Source: GMQP-bins7 sp963776565 (GTDB lineage Bacteria > Actinomycetota > Thermoleophilia > Gaiellales > Gaiellaceae). From it: 64,000 nt of DNA. The DNA is taken from positions 62,001-126,000 of the forward strand of contig CAVZNF010000011.1 in the NCBI GenBank assembly GCA_963776565.1, in the 5' to 3' direction. Position numbers and translations under genes: made by a program. A model generated the notes under the pieces. That model saw only the letters and a program-made list of their open reading frames with translations. It ran no database searches and had not been told where the DNA came from. Positions within the stretch are counted from its first letter, which is position 1; every line of letters starts with the position of its first letter. Of the stretch, positions 43,998-52,021 are shown one piece after another.

Positions 43998-45986
43998 TCA
44001 GTCCGTATTCACCAGTGAAGCCTGCGGCGCCTCGACGCCGAAGAATCGCTCGAACACCTTGAGCGCTGCCGGCGCCGCCGCGCTCGAGCCGTGTCCACCG
44101 TTCTCGATCAACGCGCAGACGACGAGCCGCGCCGACTCGGACGGCCCCCAGCCGCACCACCACGACTGATCCTCGAGATGGCCGACGGGGTAGCCGGCGA
44201 CCTGAACGGCCTTCTCCGCGGTTCCCGTCTTGCCCGAGATGGGGACGGCGAAGTTGGCGAAGACACCGGAAGACGTGCCGTTGGCCGAGTGCGTCGCCGC
44301 GTACAGGCCGTCTCGAACAGCCCTCAGCGCCTCGGGGTCGACGCCGGCGGAGCGAGGCGGTGCCGCCGCGAACCGTCGCAGCACGACGCGCGGCGAGCCC
44401 TTGGCTCCCGACTGCTCGACGTCGGAGACGAGGTACGGCGTGACGACATTCCCGCCGTTCGCGAGGATCGCGTAGAACGCGGCCATCTGCAGCGGCGTGA
44501 CCAGCAGGTCCTTCTGGCCGATGGCGAGCTGGATCGAGTCTCCCGGGTTCCACGCACGATCCCAGTCGCTCTGGAACGTCTTCCGCCGCCACTCGGGCGT
44601 CGGCACGAGACCGGCCGCCTCGCCGCCGATGTCGAGCCCCGTGGTCGTTCCGAAGCCAAAGCGGCGCGCCCACTGCTGCATGCGCGCGCGGCTCTCGGCG
44701 CCGCCGTTGTAGAACCGGTCCCCGATCTCGTAGAAGTACGTGTCGCACGACTCCGCGAGCGCCTCGGGGAGCGTCATCGGGCGGTTGACGTACGGGTTCC
44801 AGTTGCGGAAGACCTGCTTGTCGAGACCGTATGTGGCGGAGCCCGTGCACTGGATCGACTGGTAGGGCGAGAACACGTGCTCCTGCATGCCCGCGAGCGC
44901 GGTGACGGGCTTCCAGGTCGACCCCGGCGGATAGAGACCCGCGATCGCGCGGTTGAAGAGTGGGTTCCGGGAATCGGAGTAGAGCGCTTCGAGCTTCTTC
45001 GGATCCGTTCGCCCCACGAAGACGGACGGCTTGAACGTCGGCGCCGAGGCGAGCGCGAGGACGGCGCCGTCGCGTGGGTCGAGGGCGACGATCGCGCCGC
45101 CGTTGGCCGCCCACTGGTGGTTCTGGTGGGCGAGATCGATCCCGTACTGGAGCGCCTGCTCGGCTGCCCGCTGGATCTTCATGTCGAGCGTCAGGCGCAG
45201 CGCGTAGCCGGGAGTCGACTCCTGCCGCGGCACATACGGGCTCACCTGGCGTCCGAGCGAATCGACCCGGATCTGGCCGAGACCAGGGCGTCCGCGAAGG
45301 TACGAGTCGTATGCGGCTTCGATGCCGGCCTTCCCGATCCGATCGCCGGCTCGGTAGCTCTTCCGAAGGCGCTTGAGCTCCTCGGGCGAGATCTCGCCGG
45401 TGTAGCCGAGGATCTGCGCTGCGAGCGACGAGTACGGATAGCCGCGCAGGTAGATCTGGACGATCCTGATGCCGGGAAACTCCGCCTGATGCTCGTAGAG
45501 GTAGTTGACCTGTTCCTCGCCGACCGCGGTCTTCACGACGATCGGCGTGAGCGGGTCGAGCCGGCGCTCGTCGACCTGCCGCGCGAGCTTCGTCGGGTTG
45601 ACGTCGAGCACGGCGGCCAGCCGCTGCACGAGCTCGTGACGGCCTTCGCGGGGCATGTCCCCGGCCCAGAGCTCGACTGCAGTTCCGGCGACGTTCGACA
45701 CGACCACGCGTCCGCGCCGGTCGAGGATCGGTCCTCGCGGCGCTTCGACTCGGATCAGGCGGAGCTGATTGCTCTGCGCTGCGTTGAGGTACTCCTCGCC
45801 GGAGAGCACCTGCAGCGACCACAGCCGGAAGAACAGGACGACGAATACGAGGAGAGCGAACGCGCCGAGGACCGCGACGCGCAGCGCAAGCTGCGGCGTC
45901 AGCCGGTGCGGCTCGCGGACTCTCGGATCCGGCGGCAGGAAGCGCCCCGACGGCGCTCGCTGCTCCTGGTACGGGCCGGACGTCAT
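43998..45986 (-). CDS. mrdA: Penicillin-binding protein 2 (class B PBP)
   Basis: Transpeptidase of 662 aa that crosslinks peptidoglycan during elongation. One N-terminal membrane helix (RVAVLGAFALLVFVVLFFRLWSL) is followed by a PBP dimer domain (EAPRGPILDRRGRVV) and the transpeptidase with active Ser356 in STWKP, the SCDTYFYEIG box and KTGT. All catalytic motifs are intact. It lies between mreD and rodA in the standard elongasome order, with a 16-base gap before rodA. Confidence 0.95.
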   Translation of the reverse strand: MTSGPYQEQRAPSGRFLPPDPRVREPHRLTPQLALRVAVLGAFALLVFVVLFFRLWSLQVLSGEEYLNAAQSNQLRLIRVEAPRGPILDRRGRVVVSNVAGTAVELWAGDMPREGRHELVQRLAAVLDVNPTKLARQVDERRLDPLTPIVVKTAVGEEQVNYLYEHQAEFPGIRIVQIYLRGYPYSSLAAQILGYTGEISPEELKRLRKSYRAGDRIGKAGIEAAYDSYLRGRPGLGQIRVDSLGRQVSPYVPRQESTPGYALRLTLDMKIQRAAEQALQYGIDLAHQNHQWAANGGAIVALDPRDGAVLALASAPTFKPSVFVGRTDPKKLEALYSDSRNPLFNRAIAGLYPPGSTWKPVTALAGMQEHVFSPYQSIQCTGSATYGLDKQVFRNWNPYVNRPMTLPEALAESCDTYFYEIGDRFYNGGAESRARMQQWARRFGFGTTTGLDIGGEAAGLVPTPEWRRKTFQSDWDRAWNPGDSIQLAIGQKDLLVTPLQMAAFYAILANGGNVVTPYLVSDVEQSGAKGSPRVVLRRFAAAPPRSAGVDPEALRAVRDGLYAATHSANGTSSGVFANFAVPISGKTGTAEKAVQVAGYPVGHLEDQSWWCGWGPSESARLVVCALIENGGHGSSAAAPAALKVFERFFGVEAPQASLVNTD

Positions 45987-45989
45987 GAC

Positions 45990-46517
45990 CTAGACGAGGA
46001 CCTCGACCTCGGCGGACGGAGCCGCCCGCAGCTCCTCACCCACGATCGCGCGGACGAGCCGGTGCACCGGGAGCGCGAGCAGCAGGTTCAGGACGAACGC
46101 CGGCGCGAGCGCGGTCACGAGGGCGGTTTGCGCGACGACCTCCTCGGCGAGGAGGTAGTTGAGGACGTATCCGAAGACTCCCGCGAGGAGAGTGATCGCT
46201 CCCACCGCGAGGATCGGCGCGAGGCGACGGTCACGGCCGGTCGTCTCGCCGTAACGCCCTGCCCAGAAGCCAGCAAGCGTCAGGACGAGCGAGCTCACGC
46301 CGAGTGTCCCGAGGGTGAGCAGATCGACCACGAGACCTCCCGCGAAGCCGAGAACTGCTCCAGGAATCGAGCCCCGGAGAAGCCCGAGCGCGACGATCAC
46401 GACGAGAAGCAGGTCGGGCGATCCGCCCGAGATCACGAGCGACGACACGATCACCACCTGCAGGAGCGCGGCGACGAACACGACCGCGACTGCGCGAATC
46501 CAGGGCGCGATGCTCAC
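45990..46517 (-). CDS. mreD: Rod shape-determining protein MreD
   Basis: Integral membrane protein of 175 aa with five hydrophobic segments, including VVFVAALLQVVIVSSLVISGGSPDLLLVVIVALGLLRGS, which carries the family SPDLLLV motif. GTG 46517 is preferred because it overlaps the mreC stop (GTGA) and gives normal MreD length; the frame is open upstream but meaningless. It links MreC to the elongasome in the membrane. Confidence 0.92.
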   Translation of the reverse strand: MSIAPWIRAVAVVFVAALLQVVIVSSLVISGGSPDLLLVVIVALGLLRGSIPGAVLGFAGGLVVDLLTLGTLGVSSLVLTLAGFWAGRYGETTGRDRRLAPILAVGAITLLAGVFGYVLNYLLAEEVVAQTALVTALAPAFVLNLLLALPVHRLVRAIVGEELRAAPSAEVEVLV

Positions 46518-47446
46518 GGACGCTCCGTCGGCACGAGGACGATGACGGCGTCGAGCGCCCCGAAGTCGACGTACGGATCGACCTGCACCTGCTGGAACAG
46601 GTCGGTGTCGGTCTGGCCGACGCTCGCGACGCGACCGATCGGGATCCCCTTCGGGAACAGCGAGCTCAACGCTCCGGCTCGCCATCCGGCGGTCACGATC
46701 TCGTGTCCGACGCGAACGACGTCCTGCTTGCGCACACGATCGAGCACGAGCGTCTCACGCGTGCCACGTGCATGGCGCACGATCCCGGTCGCTCCCGTCC
46801 GCAGGTCGATGGCGGATGCGGCCGCCTCCTCGTCGGTCAGGAGCTGGACCCGCGCCGTGCCTGGCGAGACCTTCGTGACGACGCCGACGAGGCCGTCGGC
46901 GGTGACGACCGGATCGTTGAGCCGAACGCCGTTGTCGGAGCCCGCGGCGATGAGGATCGCCTGCGTGAACGCGACGCCCGGGCGGCCGATGACCTCGGCC
47001 ACCGTCGGGTTGAAGTCCGCCGGAAACCGAGGGCCGTCGAGGTAGTTCAGCTGCGCGCGCAGGTACGCGTTCTCCTGGATTGCGAACTCACTCTGAATAG
47101 CCCGCTGACGAAGGTCGCGCACCTCGGCGCGAAGCTCCTCGGCGTCGGAGCGTGCCGTCAGGAGGCTGTCGGCCCAGCTGTACGCGTCACGAAACGGCTG
47201 CGCCACGCGTTCGAGTCCGACCGCGAAGGGCCTCAGCGCCGACGCTCCCGCCGACTGCACGCTGTTCAACGGCCCGCTGTCGCCCGACCGGAACGACACC
47301 GAGATCAGCACGAGCGAGAGGAGCACCAGCACGCCAACGACGAGCCGACGGCGAAGCGGTCCCGCGCTGCGAGAGGGAATCGTCGTGGGGATACGCCGGA
47401 CTGTCAGGCCCAGCGCCGCCGATCGCGCGCTGCGCTGCCGGGACAT
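46514..47446 (-). CDS. mreC: Rod shape-determining protein MreC
   Basis: Protein of 310 aa: a basic N terminus, one membrane helix (LVVGVLVLLSLVLISVSF), a periplasmic coiled coil (LTARSDAEELRAEVRDLRQRAIQ) and the double beta-barrel (ADFNPTVAEVIGRPG, AGSDNGVRLNDPVVTADGLVGVV, GHEIVTAGW). It bridges the cell-wall synthases to MreB. It is intact and overlaps mreD by four bases. Confidence 0.95.
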   Translation of the reverse strand: MSRQRSARSAALGLTVRRIPTTIPSRSAGPLRRRLVVGVLVLLSLVLISVSFRSGDSGPLNSVQSAGASALRPFAVGLERVAQPFRDAYSWADSLLTARSDAEELRAEVRDLRQRAIQSEFAIQENAYLRAQLNYLDGPRFPADFNPTVAEVIGRPGVAFTQAILIAAGSDNGVRLNDPVVTADGLVGVVTKVSPGTARVQLLTDEEAAASAIDLRTGATGIVRHARGTRETLVLDRVRKQDVVRVGHEIVTAGWRAGALSSLFPKGIPIGRVASVGQTDTDLFQQVQVDPYVDFGALDAVIVLVPTERP

Positions 47447-47518
47447 GGCGAACCAGTCTAGCCTGCTGTTTCCCTGGAATAGACGGCTCGCGACCCTCCA
47501 AACGGAGGCACAACAAGG

Positions 47519-48577
47519 CTAGGCGCGCAGGAGCCCGTTACGCCGCGCGGCGCGAGTTCGGTTCGTGCGGTGGATCACGTCGAACTCCTCGAGGCTGCGT
47601 CCGGAGCCGACAGCGACGCACGTCAGCGGGCTCTCGGCGAGGTGGACGGGCAACTGCGTCTCGTGCCGCACGCGGTCCTCGAGGCCCTGCAGAAGCGCGC
47701 CGCCCCCGGCGAGCACGATTCCGCGATCCATGATGTCCGCGGCGAGCTCGGGCGGCGTCTTGTCGAGCGTCGACTTCATCGCGTCGATGATCTGCGACAC
47801 GGGCTCGTCGAGCGCGCGGCGGACCTCCTCCGACGAGATGATCACCGTCTTCGGGAGGCCGGTCAGCATGTCGCGGCCGCGGACCTCGGCGGACAGCTCC
47901 TCCTTCAGTCGGAATGCGGAGCCGATCTCGAGCTTGATCTCCTCCGCGGTCTGCGTCCCTACGAGGAGCTTGTACTCCTTCTTGATGTGGTTGACGATCG
48001 CCTCATCCATCTCGTCGCCGCCGATCCGCATGCTCTGGGAGACCACGATGCCGCCGAGCGAGATGACGGCGACCTCGGTCGTGCCACCGCCGATGTCGAC
48101 GATCATGTTCCCCGTCGGATCAGCGACCGGCAGCCCGGCGCCGATCGCAGCGGCCATCGGCTCCTCGATGAGGTACGCCTGACGCGCGCCTGCCGAGAGC
48201 GTCGCCTCCTCGACGGCCCGCTTCTCGACGCCAGTCACTCCCGAAGGAACGCACACGACGACGCGCGGGTGCGCGAAGCGGTGCTGATGAACCTTCTGGA
48301 TGAAGTGGCGGAGCATCTGCTCGGTGACGTCGAAGTCGGCGATGACGCCGTCCTTGAGCGGGCGAATGGCGGAGATCGTGCCGGGCGTGCGTCCGAGCAT
48401 CCGCTTCGCCTCGACGCCGACCGCGTGCACCTCGCCCGTCCGCTGGTCGATCGCTACGACCGACGGCTCGGAGAGGACGATGCCGCGACCGCGCACGTAG
48501 ACGAGCGTGTTGGCGGTGCCGAGGTCCACGGCCATGTCACGGCCTCCGAACCCGGTAAGAGACTTGAACCAGCCCAT
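47519..48577 (-). CDS. mreB: Actin-like cell-shape protein MreB
   Basis: Bacterial actin of 352 aa. Nucleotide-binding motifs are clear: MAVDLGTANTLVYVRGRGIVL (phosphate 1), GNMIVDIGGGTTEVAVISLGGIV (phosphate 2) and GIVLAGGGALLQGL (adenosine). The ATG at 48577 opens the standard MGWFKS start with its short amphipathic helix. It begins 14 bases after the maf stop, so maf and mreBCD are one transcript. The sequence is undamaged, in contrast to its upstream neighbours. Confidence 0.96.
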   Translation of the reverse strand: MGWFKSLTGFGGRDMAVDLGTANTLVYVRGRGIVLSEPSVVAIDQRTGEVHAVGVEAKRMLGRTPGTISAIRPLKDGVIADFDVTEQMLRHFIQKVHQHRFAHPRVVVCVPSGVTGVEKRAVEEATLSAGARQAYLIEEPMAAAIGAGLPVADPTGNMIVDIGGGTTEVAVISLGGIVVSQSMRIGGDEMDEAIVNHIKKEYKLLVGTQTAEEIKLEIGSAFRLKEELSAEVRGRDMLTGLPKTVIISSEEVRRALDEPVSQIIDAMKSTLDKTPPELAADIMDRGIVLAGGGALLQGLEDRVRHETQLPVHLAESPLTCVAVGSGRSLEEFDVIHRTNRTRAARRNGLLRA

Positions 48578-48591
48578 GAGGGAGTCGGAGT

Positions 48592-49158
48592 CTACCTGCG
48601 GGTTTGCAGGAGCTTTGGCGCGTGACGCTCGAGGATGGAGACGAGGAGCGCGCCCGGAAGACCGACGACGTTGAGATAGTCGCCCTCGATCCGCTCGACG
48701 AGGCGGCCGCCGAGGCCCTGGATCGCGTACGCGCCGGCACGCCCCTCCCACTCCCCGCTCGCGACGTACGCGCTCGACCGTGCTCCGGGGCAAGCAGGCG
48801 GAAGGTGACGGCCGTCTGCTCGTGCGCGACGACGTCGTCGCCGGCTCCGAGCAGGCAGAGACCGGAGACGACAGTGTGCGTGCGCCCCGAGAGCTCCTCG
48901 AGCATGCGCGTCGCGTGCGTCGCCGTCGCTCGCCTTGCCGTAGATCCGGCCGTCGAGGACGACGGTCGTGTCGACGCCGAGCGTCAGCCGATCCAGATGA
49001 ACCGAGCGCGCCTTCCCCTCCGCGTGCCGGCGAACGAGCTCGACCGGATCGGCGTCGGGCGGGTCGTCTTCGACGTACGCGGGCGAGACGACCTCGAAGG
49101 GGATCTGCAGCTGCTCGAGGATCGCGCGCCGCTGCGGGCTGGTCGAGGCGAGCGTCAG
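48592..49158 (-). CDS. maf: Maf/YhdE-type nucleotide pyrophosphatase (two apparent frameshifts)
   Basis: Maf enzymes hydrolyse non-canonical or UTP/dTTP nucleotides. The protein reads LTLASTSPQRRAILEQL, a clear Maf opening, then LTLGVDTTVVLDGRIYGKASDGDA. After a +1 shift near 48903-48915 come RMLEELSGRTHTVVSGLCLL and TVTFRLL-like strands; after a shift back near 48763-48772 it continues YVASGEWEGRAGAYAIQGLGGRLVERIEGDYLNVVGLPG. The repaired length is about 188 aa, normal for the family. The best start is CTG 49158, overlapping the methyltransferase stop as CTGA; no ATG or GTG fits. The conserved motifs make the identity certain despite the breaks. Confidence 0.9.
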   Translation of the reverse strand: MTLASTSPQRRAILEQLQIPFEVVSPAYVEDDPPDADPVELVRRHAEGKARSVHLDRLTLGVDTTVVLDGRIYGKASDGDARDAHARGALGAHAHCRLRSLPARSRRRRRRARADGRHLPPACPGARSSAYVASGEWEGRAGAYAIQGLGGRLVERIEGDYLNVVGLPGALLVSILERHAPKLLQTRR

Positions 49159-49924
49159 GCGTGCTTGCGCGCTACCCAGAGGTCCTCCGAGGGCCATTTC
49201 CTCGCCCAGTCCGCTGTGACCGCGGAGTAGTACGCATGCGTCTCGCGCAGCATCGGGTGCAAACAGCTCGAAGAGGCTCTCGACTTCGAAGCCCGATTCG
49301 CGTAGCAGTCGAAGCAGATCTCCATGTCCGAGGTGGAACTCGACGCCGCCATCCGACCAGTCGAGCCGATGCATGCCTCGCTGCGGTCGCTGAAGCGTCT
49401 CCGATGTCGAGTCGGGCTCCTCGACAGCGCACAGAATGTTGAGAGGGCTGCTGCACAAGAAGACGAGTCGCCCGCCGGTCCGGAGTAGCCGATGCGCTTC
49501 GGGAATCCAGCGGTACGGATCGCACCAGATGCTCGCGCCGTACTCCGAAATGGCGAGGTCGAAGGTCGCATCCGGGAAGCGGCACGTCCTCAGCGTTCGC
49601 CTCGATCAGTGGGAACGTCGAGCCCAGTCTCGCGCTGCATCGCACGAGCCGTCTCGAGCTGGGCCGGCGTGACGTCGACGCCGACGGGACGCGCCCCACG
49701 CCTCGCTAGCCAAGCCGAAAGGTACGCAGTCCCGCAGCCGAGCTCGACAACATCGAGGCCGGCGACATCGCCGAGCGCGTGGAGCATCGCGCTCGGGAAC
49801 GCCGAAGACGCCCCACGTGATGCTCTCGCTCGGCCCACGCGCGGACTGCGTTGGGTCCCGTGTACTCCGCGTTCGTCTTCGTCCAGAGCTCGCGGTTGCG
49901 AGCGACGTAGTCCGGCTCAGACAA
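49155..49924 (-). CDS. Class I SAM-dependent methyltransferase (about five apparent frameshifts)
   Basis: About 256 aa when pieced together across frames. From TTG 49924, overlapping the ndk end: SEPDYVARNRELWTKTNAEYTG, then ITWGVFG, SAMLHALGDVAGLDVVELGCGTAYLSAWL (SAM motif I), RRGARPVGVDVTPAQLETARAM, LIEANAEDVPLPGC, GRLVFLCSSPLNILC, and YYSAVTADWARKWPSEDLWVARKHA at the end. Breaks fall near 49815, 49800, 49615, 49585 and 49250. The pieces fit one Methyltransf_11-type protein, so the gene was surely intact in the organism or decayed only recently. The substrate is unknown. Confidence 0.8.
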
Positions 49925-50333
49925 GACCGTCGGGGAAGAACAATGCGAGCTCGCGCCGCGCGCTCGCCTTCGAATCCGATCCGTGCACGATGTTCTCCGA
50001 GAGCTCGAGCGCGAAGTCACCGCGAATCGTCCCCGGCGCCGAGTCGAGCGGATTCGTCGCCCCCATCATCGTGCGCACGACCGAGATCGCCGATTCGCCG
50101 CTCACCGCGAGCGCGAGCACCGGGCCGGACGAGATGAAGTCGACGAGCGAGCCGAAGAACGGCTTGCCCTTGTGCTCGGCGTAGTGCTCGCGCGCGGTCG
50201 CCTTCGGGATCTTCAGGAGACGCGCGCCCCGCAGCTCGAGGCCACGGCGCTCGAAGCGCGCGACGATCTCGCCGGCGAGCCCGCGGCGCATGCCGTCCGG
50301 CTTGACGAGGACGAGCGTGGTCTCGCGGGCCAT
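49917..50333 (-). CDS. ndk: Nucleoside diphosphate kinase
   Basis: Enzyme of 138 aa that balances nucleoside triphosphates using ATP. It has the opening TLVLVKPDGMRRGLAGEIVARFERRG, the nucleotide site NPLDSAPGTIRGDF and the catalytic His in ENIVHGSDS. It is full length and intact. It lies between the zinc-ribbon membrane protein gene and the methyltransferase gene on the same strand, and its last bases overlap the methyltransferase start. Confidence 0.96.
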   Translation of the reverse strand: MARETTLVLVKPDGMRRGLAGEIVARFERRGLELRGARLLKIPKATAREHYAEHKGKPFFGSLVDFISSGPVLALAVSGESAISVVRTMMGATNPLDSAPGTIRGDFALELSENIVHGSDSKASARRELALFFPDGLV

Positions 50334-50346
50334 GCGGCGGCGAAGC

Positions 50347-50856
50347 CTAGTTGCTCAAGCGCGGAGGCAGGCCGGGGATGTCCTCGAGCGAGGGCAGCGT
50401 GGCGGGGATCTCCGTGGCGCAGTACGGGCAGATCTGCCACAGCGACTCGACGGGCTGCCCGCAGGACGGGCACGCATGCCGGAGTCGCGTCGTGCACACC
50501 GGGCACGCGAGGTACGACGCCTCGACCTTTGCACGGCAGACGGGGCAGCGCTGATCGAGCTGGGAGAGCCGCTCCTCCATCGCCTTGATCTCGAGCTCGC
50601 GCTCACGCGCATCCTGGATGTACTCGGGCGGCCGGAAGAACATGTAGATGATCGGCCCGAGGAACGGCGGGAAGAGCCCGACGAGCGTGGCGAGCCCGAC
50701 GAGCCACGGGTCCACGATCCGGCGCCGGGCGTCCTTGAACGTCCAGTACGCGGTCGCGAGCCAGAGGACGACGACGAGCCCGATCCCGATGTTGCGGAAG
50801 AGCGTCCAGTTGGGATCCTGGAGCGAGAGCTGCAGCGGCGCCACGGCGGTGGTCAT
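50347..50856 (-). CDS. Membrane protein with double zinc ribbon
   Basis: Protein of 169 aa. Two membrane helices (LFRNIGIGLVVVLWLATAYWTF and WLVGLATLVGLFPPFLGPIIYMFF) are followed by a short coiled coil (ERELEIKAMEERLSQLDQ) and three CxxC pairs plus a fourth (CPVC, CPVC, CPSC, CPYC) forming double zinc-ribbon units. Its ATG overlaps the stop of the 37-aa gene before it (ATGA). No enzymatic motif is present; it may be a membrane assembly or regulatory factor. Confidence 0.85.
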   Translation of the reverse strand: MTTAVAPLQLSLQDPNWTLFRNIGIGLVVVLWLATAYWTFKDARRRIVDPWLVGLATLVGLFPPFLGPIIYMFFRPPEYIQDARERELEIKAMEERLSQLDQRCPVCRAKVEASYLACPVCTTRLRHACPSCGQPVESLWQICPYCATEIPATLPSLEDIPGLPPRLSN

Positions 50857-50966
50857 AGCAGAAGCTTGCCGACCCCGTACCCAACGGCGAAGGCGATCCC
50901 GATGATCGCGGCGACGATCAGCGCCGCGAAGGCGAGCACCGTCAGACGCTCCGTCACCCGCGCCAT
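50853..50966 (-). CDS. 37-aa single-helix membrane peptide
   Basis: Very short gene from ATG 50966 to TGA 50853. The product is a basic start (MARVTERL) followed by one long helix (TVLAFAALIVAAIIGIAFAVGYGVGKLLL). It overlaps the end of folC by 13 bases and the zinc-ribbon gene by four, so it is embedded in a translationally coupled chain, which supports it as a real gene. The helix has a small-residue face (G/A) suited to packing against the neighbouring membrane protein. Confidence 0.6.
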   Translation of the reverse strand: MARVTERLTVLAFAALIVAAIIGIAFAVGYGVGKLLL

Positions 50967-52017
50967 GCCGCACGCTGCTCCTCCTGCGCCAGGTCGCCGA
51001 GCAGGTAGAGAGACCCGGTCACGAGCACCGGTTCACCGAGCTCGTGGGCGCGAGCGACCGCTGCCACAGGGTCGTGGACGACCTCGACATGATCGAAGTG
51101 AGCGCGCGCGAGCTCGCCGAGGTCGTCGGCGGGAAGAGCGCGAGCCGAGGAGGAGGTGGTGGCAACGATGCGACGACCTGCGCCACGAAGAATGCGCAGC
51201 ATCGCGTCGACGTCCTTGTCCGCGAGGATGGAGGCGACCACGGTGTGGTCGTTGCCGTGGAGCTGCTCCACCAGGTGACGCGCACCGTCGGGATTGTGCG
51301 CTCCGTCTCGGATCTCGCCGTCGCGGCGCTCGAAGCGGCCGGGGAGCGCGACGTGCGGATCGGCTGCGATCGCGTGCCCTGCGAAGGCCTCGGCCGCCTC
51401 ACGCGCGCCGCCGATACGCACGTCGCGTCCGGGCACGAGGTAGGCGAACGTGTCGTCGGGAAGAACGACGATCGCGTCAGGCGGCGCGACGGCGAGCTTC
51501 TCGGTTGCGATCGCCTCGAGCGAGTCGCCGAGGACGTCCGTGTGGTCGAGCCCGACGTTCGTGAGGAGCACGACGCGGGTTCGAAGCACGTTCGTCGCGT
51601 CGTAGCGGCCGCCGAGCCCGGCCTCGACGACGGCAACGTCGACGCGCGCGTCCGCAAACGCCGTGAGCGCGGCAGCCGTGACGATCTCGAACTGCGTCGC
51701 GTCCGAGCCGTTCCGCGGCTGCGCGGACGCGCGCTACCGCGACCTCGAAGTCCGCCTCCGCGCCGTCGATGCGGATTCGCTCGCTCCAGCTCGCGACGTG
51801 AGGCGAGATCGTGGCACCCACGCTGAGCCCTTCGGCGAGGAGCAACTGCTCGATCGTGACCGTCGCGGTCGACTTCCCGTTCGTCCCGACCACGTGAATG
51901 GCGGGATAGGCAGTCCTGCGGGTCGCCGAGCTCCGCGAGGAGCGCGCGCATCCGATCGAGCCCGAAGCCGTCGCGCGGCCACGGGCTCATCGCGTCGAGC
52001 CACTCGACTGCGGTCAT
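50954..52017 (-). CDS. folC: Folylpolyglutamate/dihydrofolate synthase (two apparent frameshifts)
   Basis: Mur-ligase-fold enzyme that adds glutamate to folates. From ATG 52017: TAVEWLDAMSPWPRDGFGLDRMRALLAELGDPQ; after a +1 shift near 51905-51912, the P-loop VVGTNGKSTATVTIEQLL and SPHVASWSERIRIDG; after another near 51708-51716, TQFEIVTAAALTAF, then VVEAGLGGRYDATNVL, TNVGLDHTDVLGDSLEAIATEK and RDGAHNPDGARHLVEQL. The repaired length of about 354 aa is shorter than usual (about 420), owing to a compact C-terminal domain. It follows valS by four bases, the classic valS-folC pair. Confidence 0.9.
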
Positions 52018-52021
52018 GTGC

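Noticed and set aside
41996..47045. Very long open frames antisense to rodA, mrdA and mreC (plus strand, up to 984 codons)
   Set aside because: They are shadows of well-conserved minus-strand genes caused by high GC at the third codon position. The products are Arg/Asp/Glu/His-rich without any domain.
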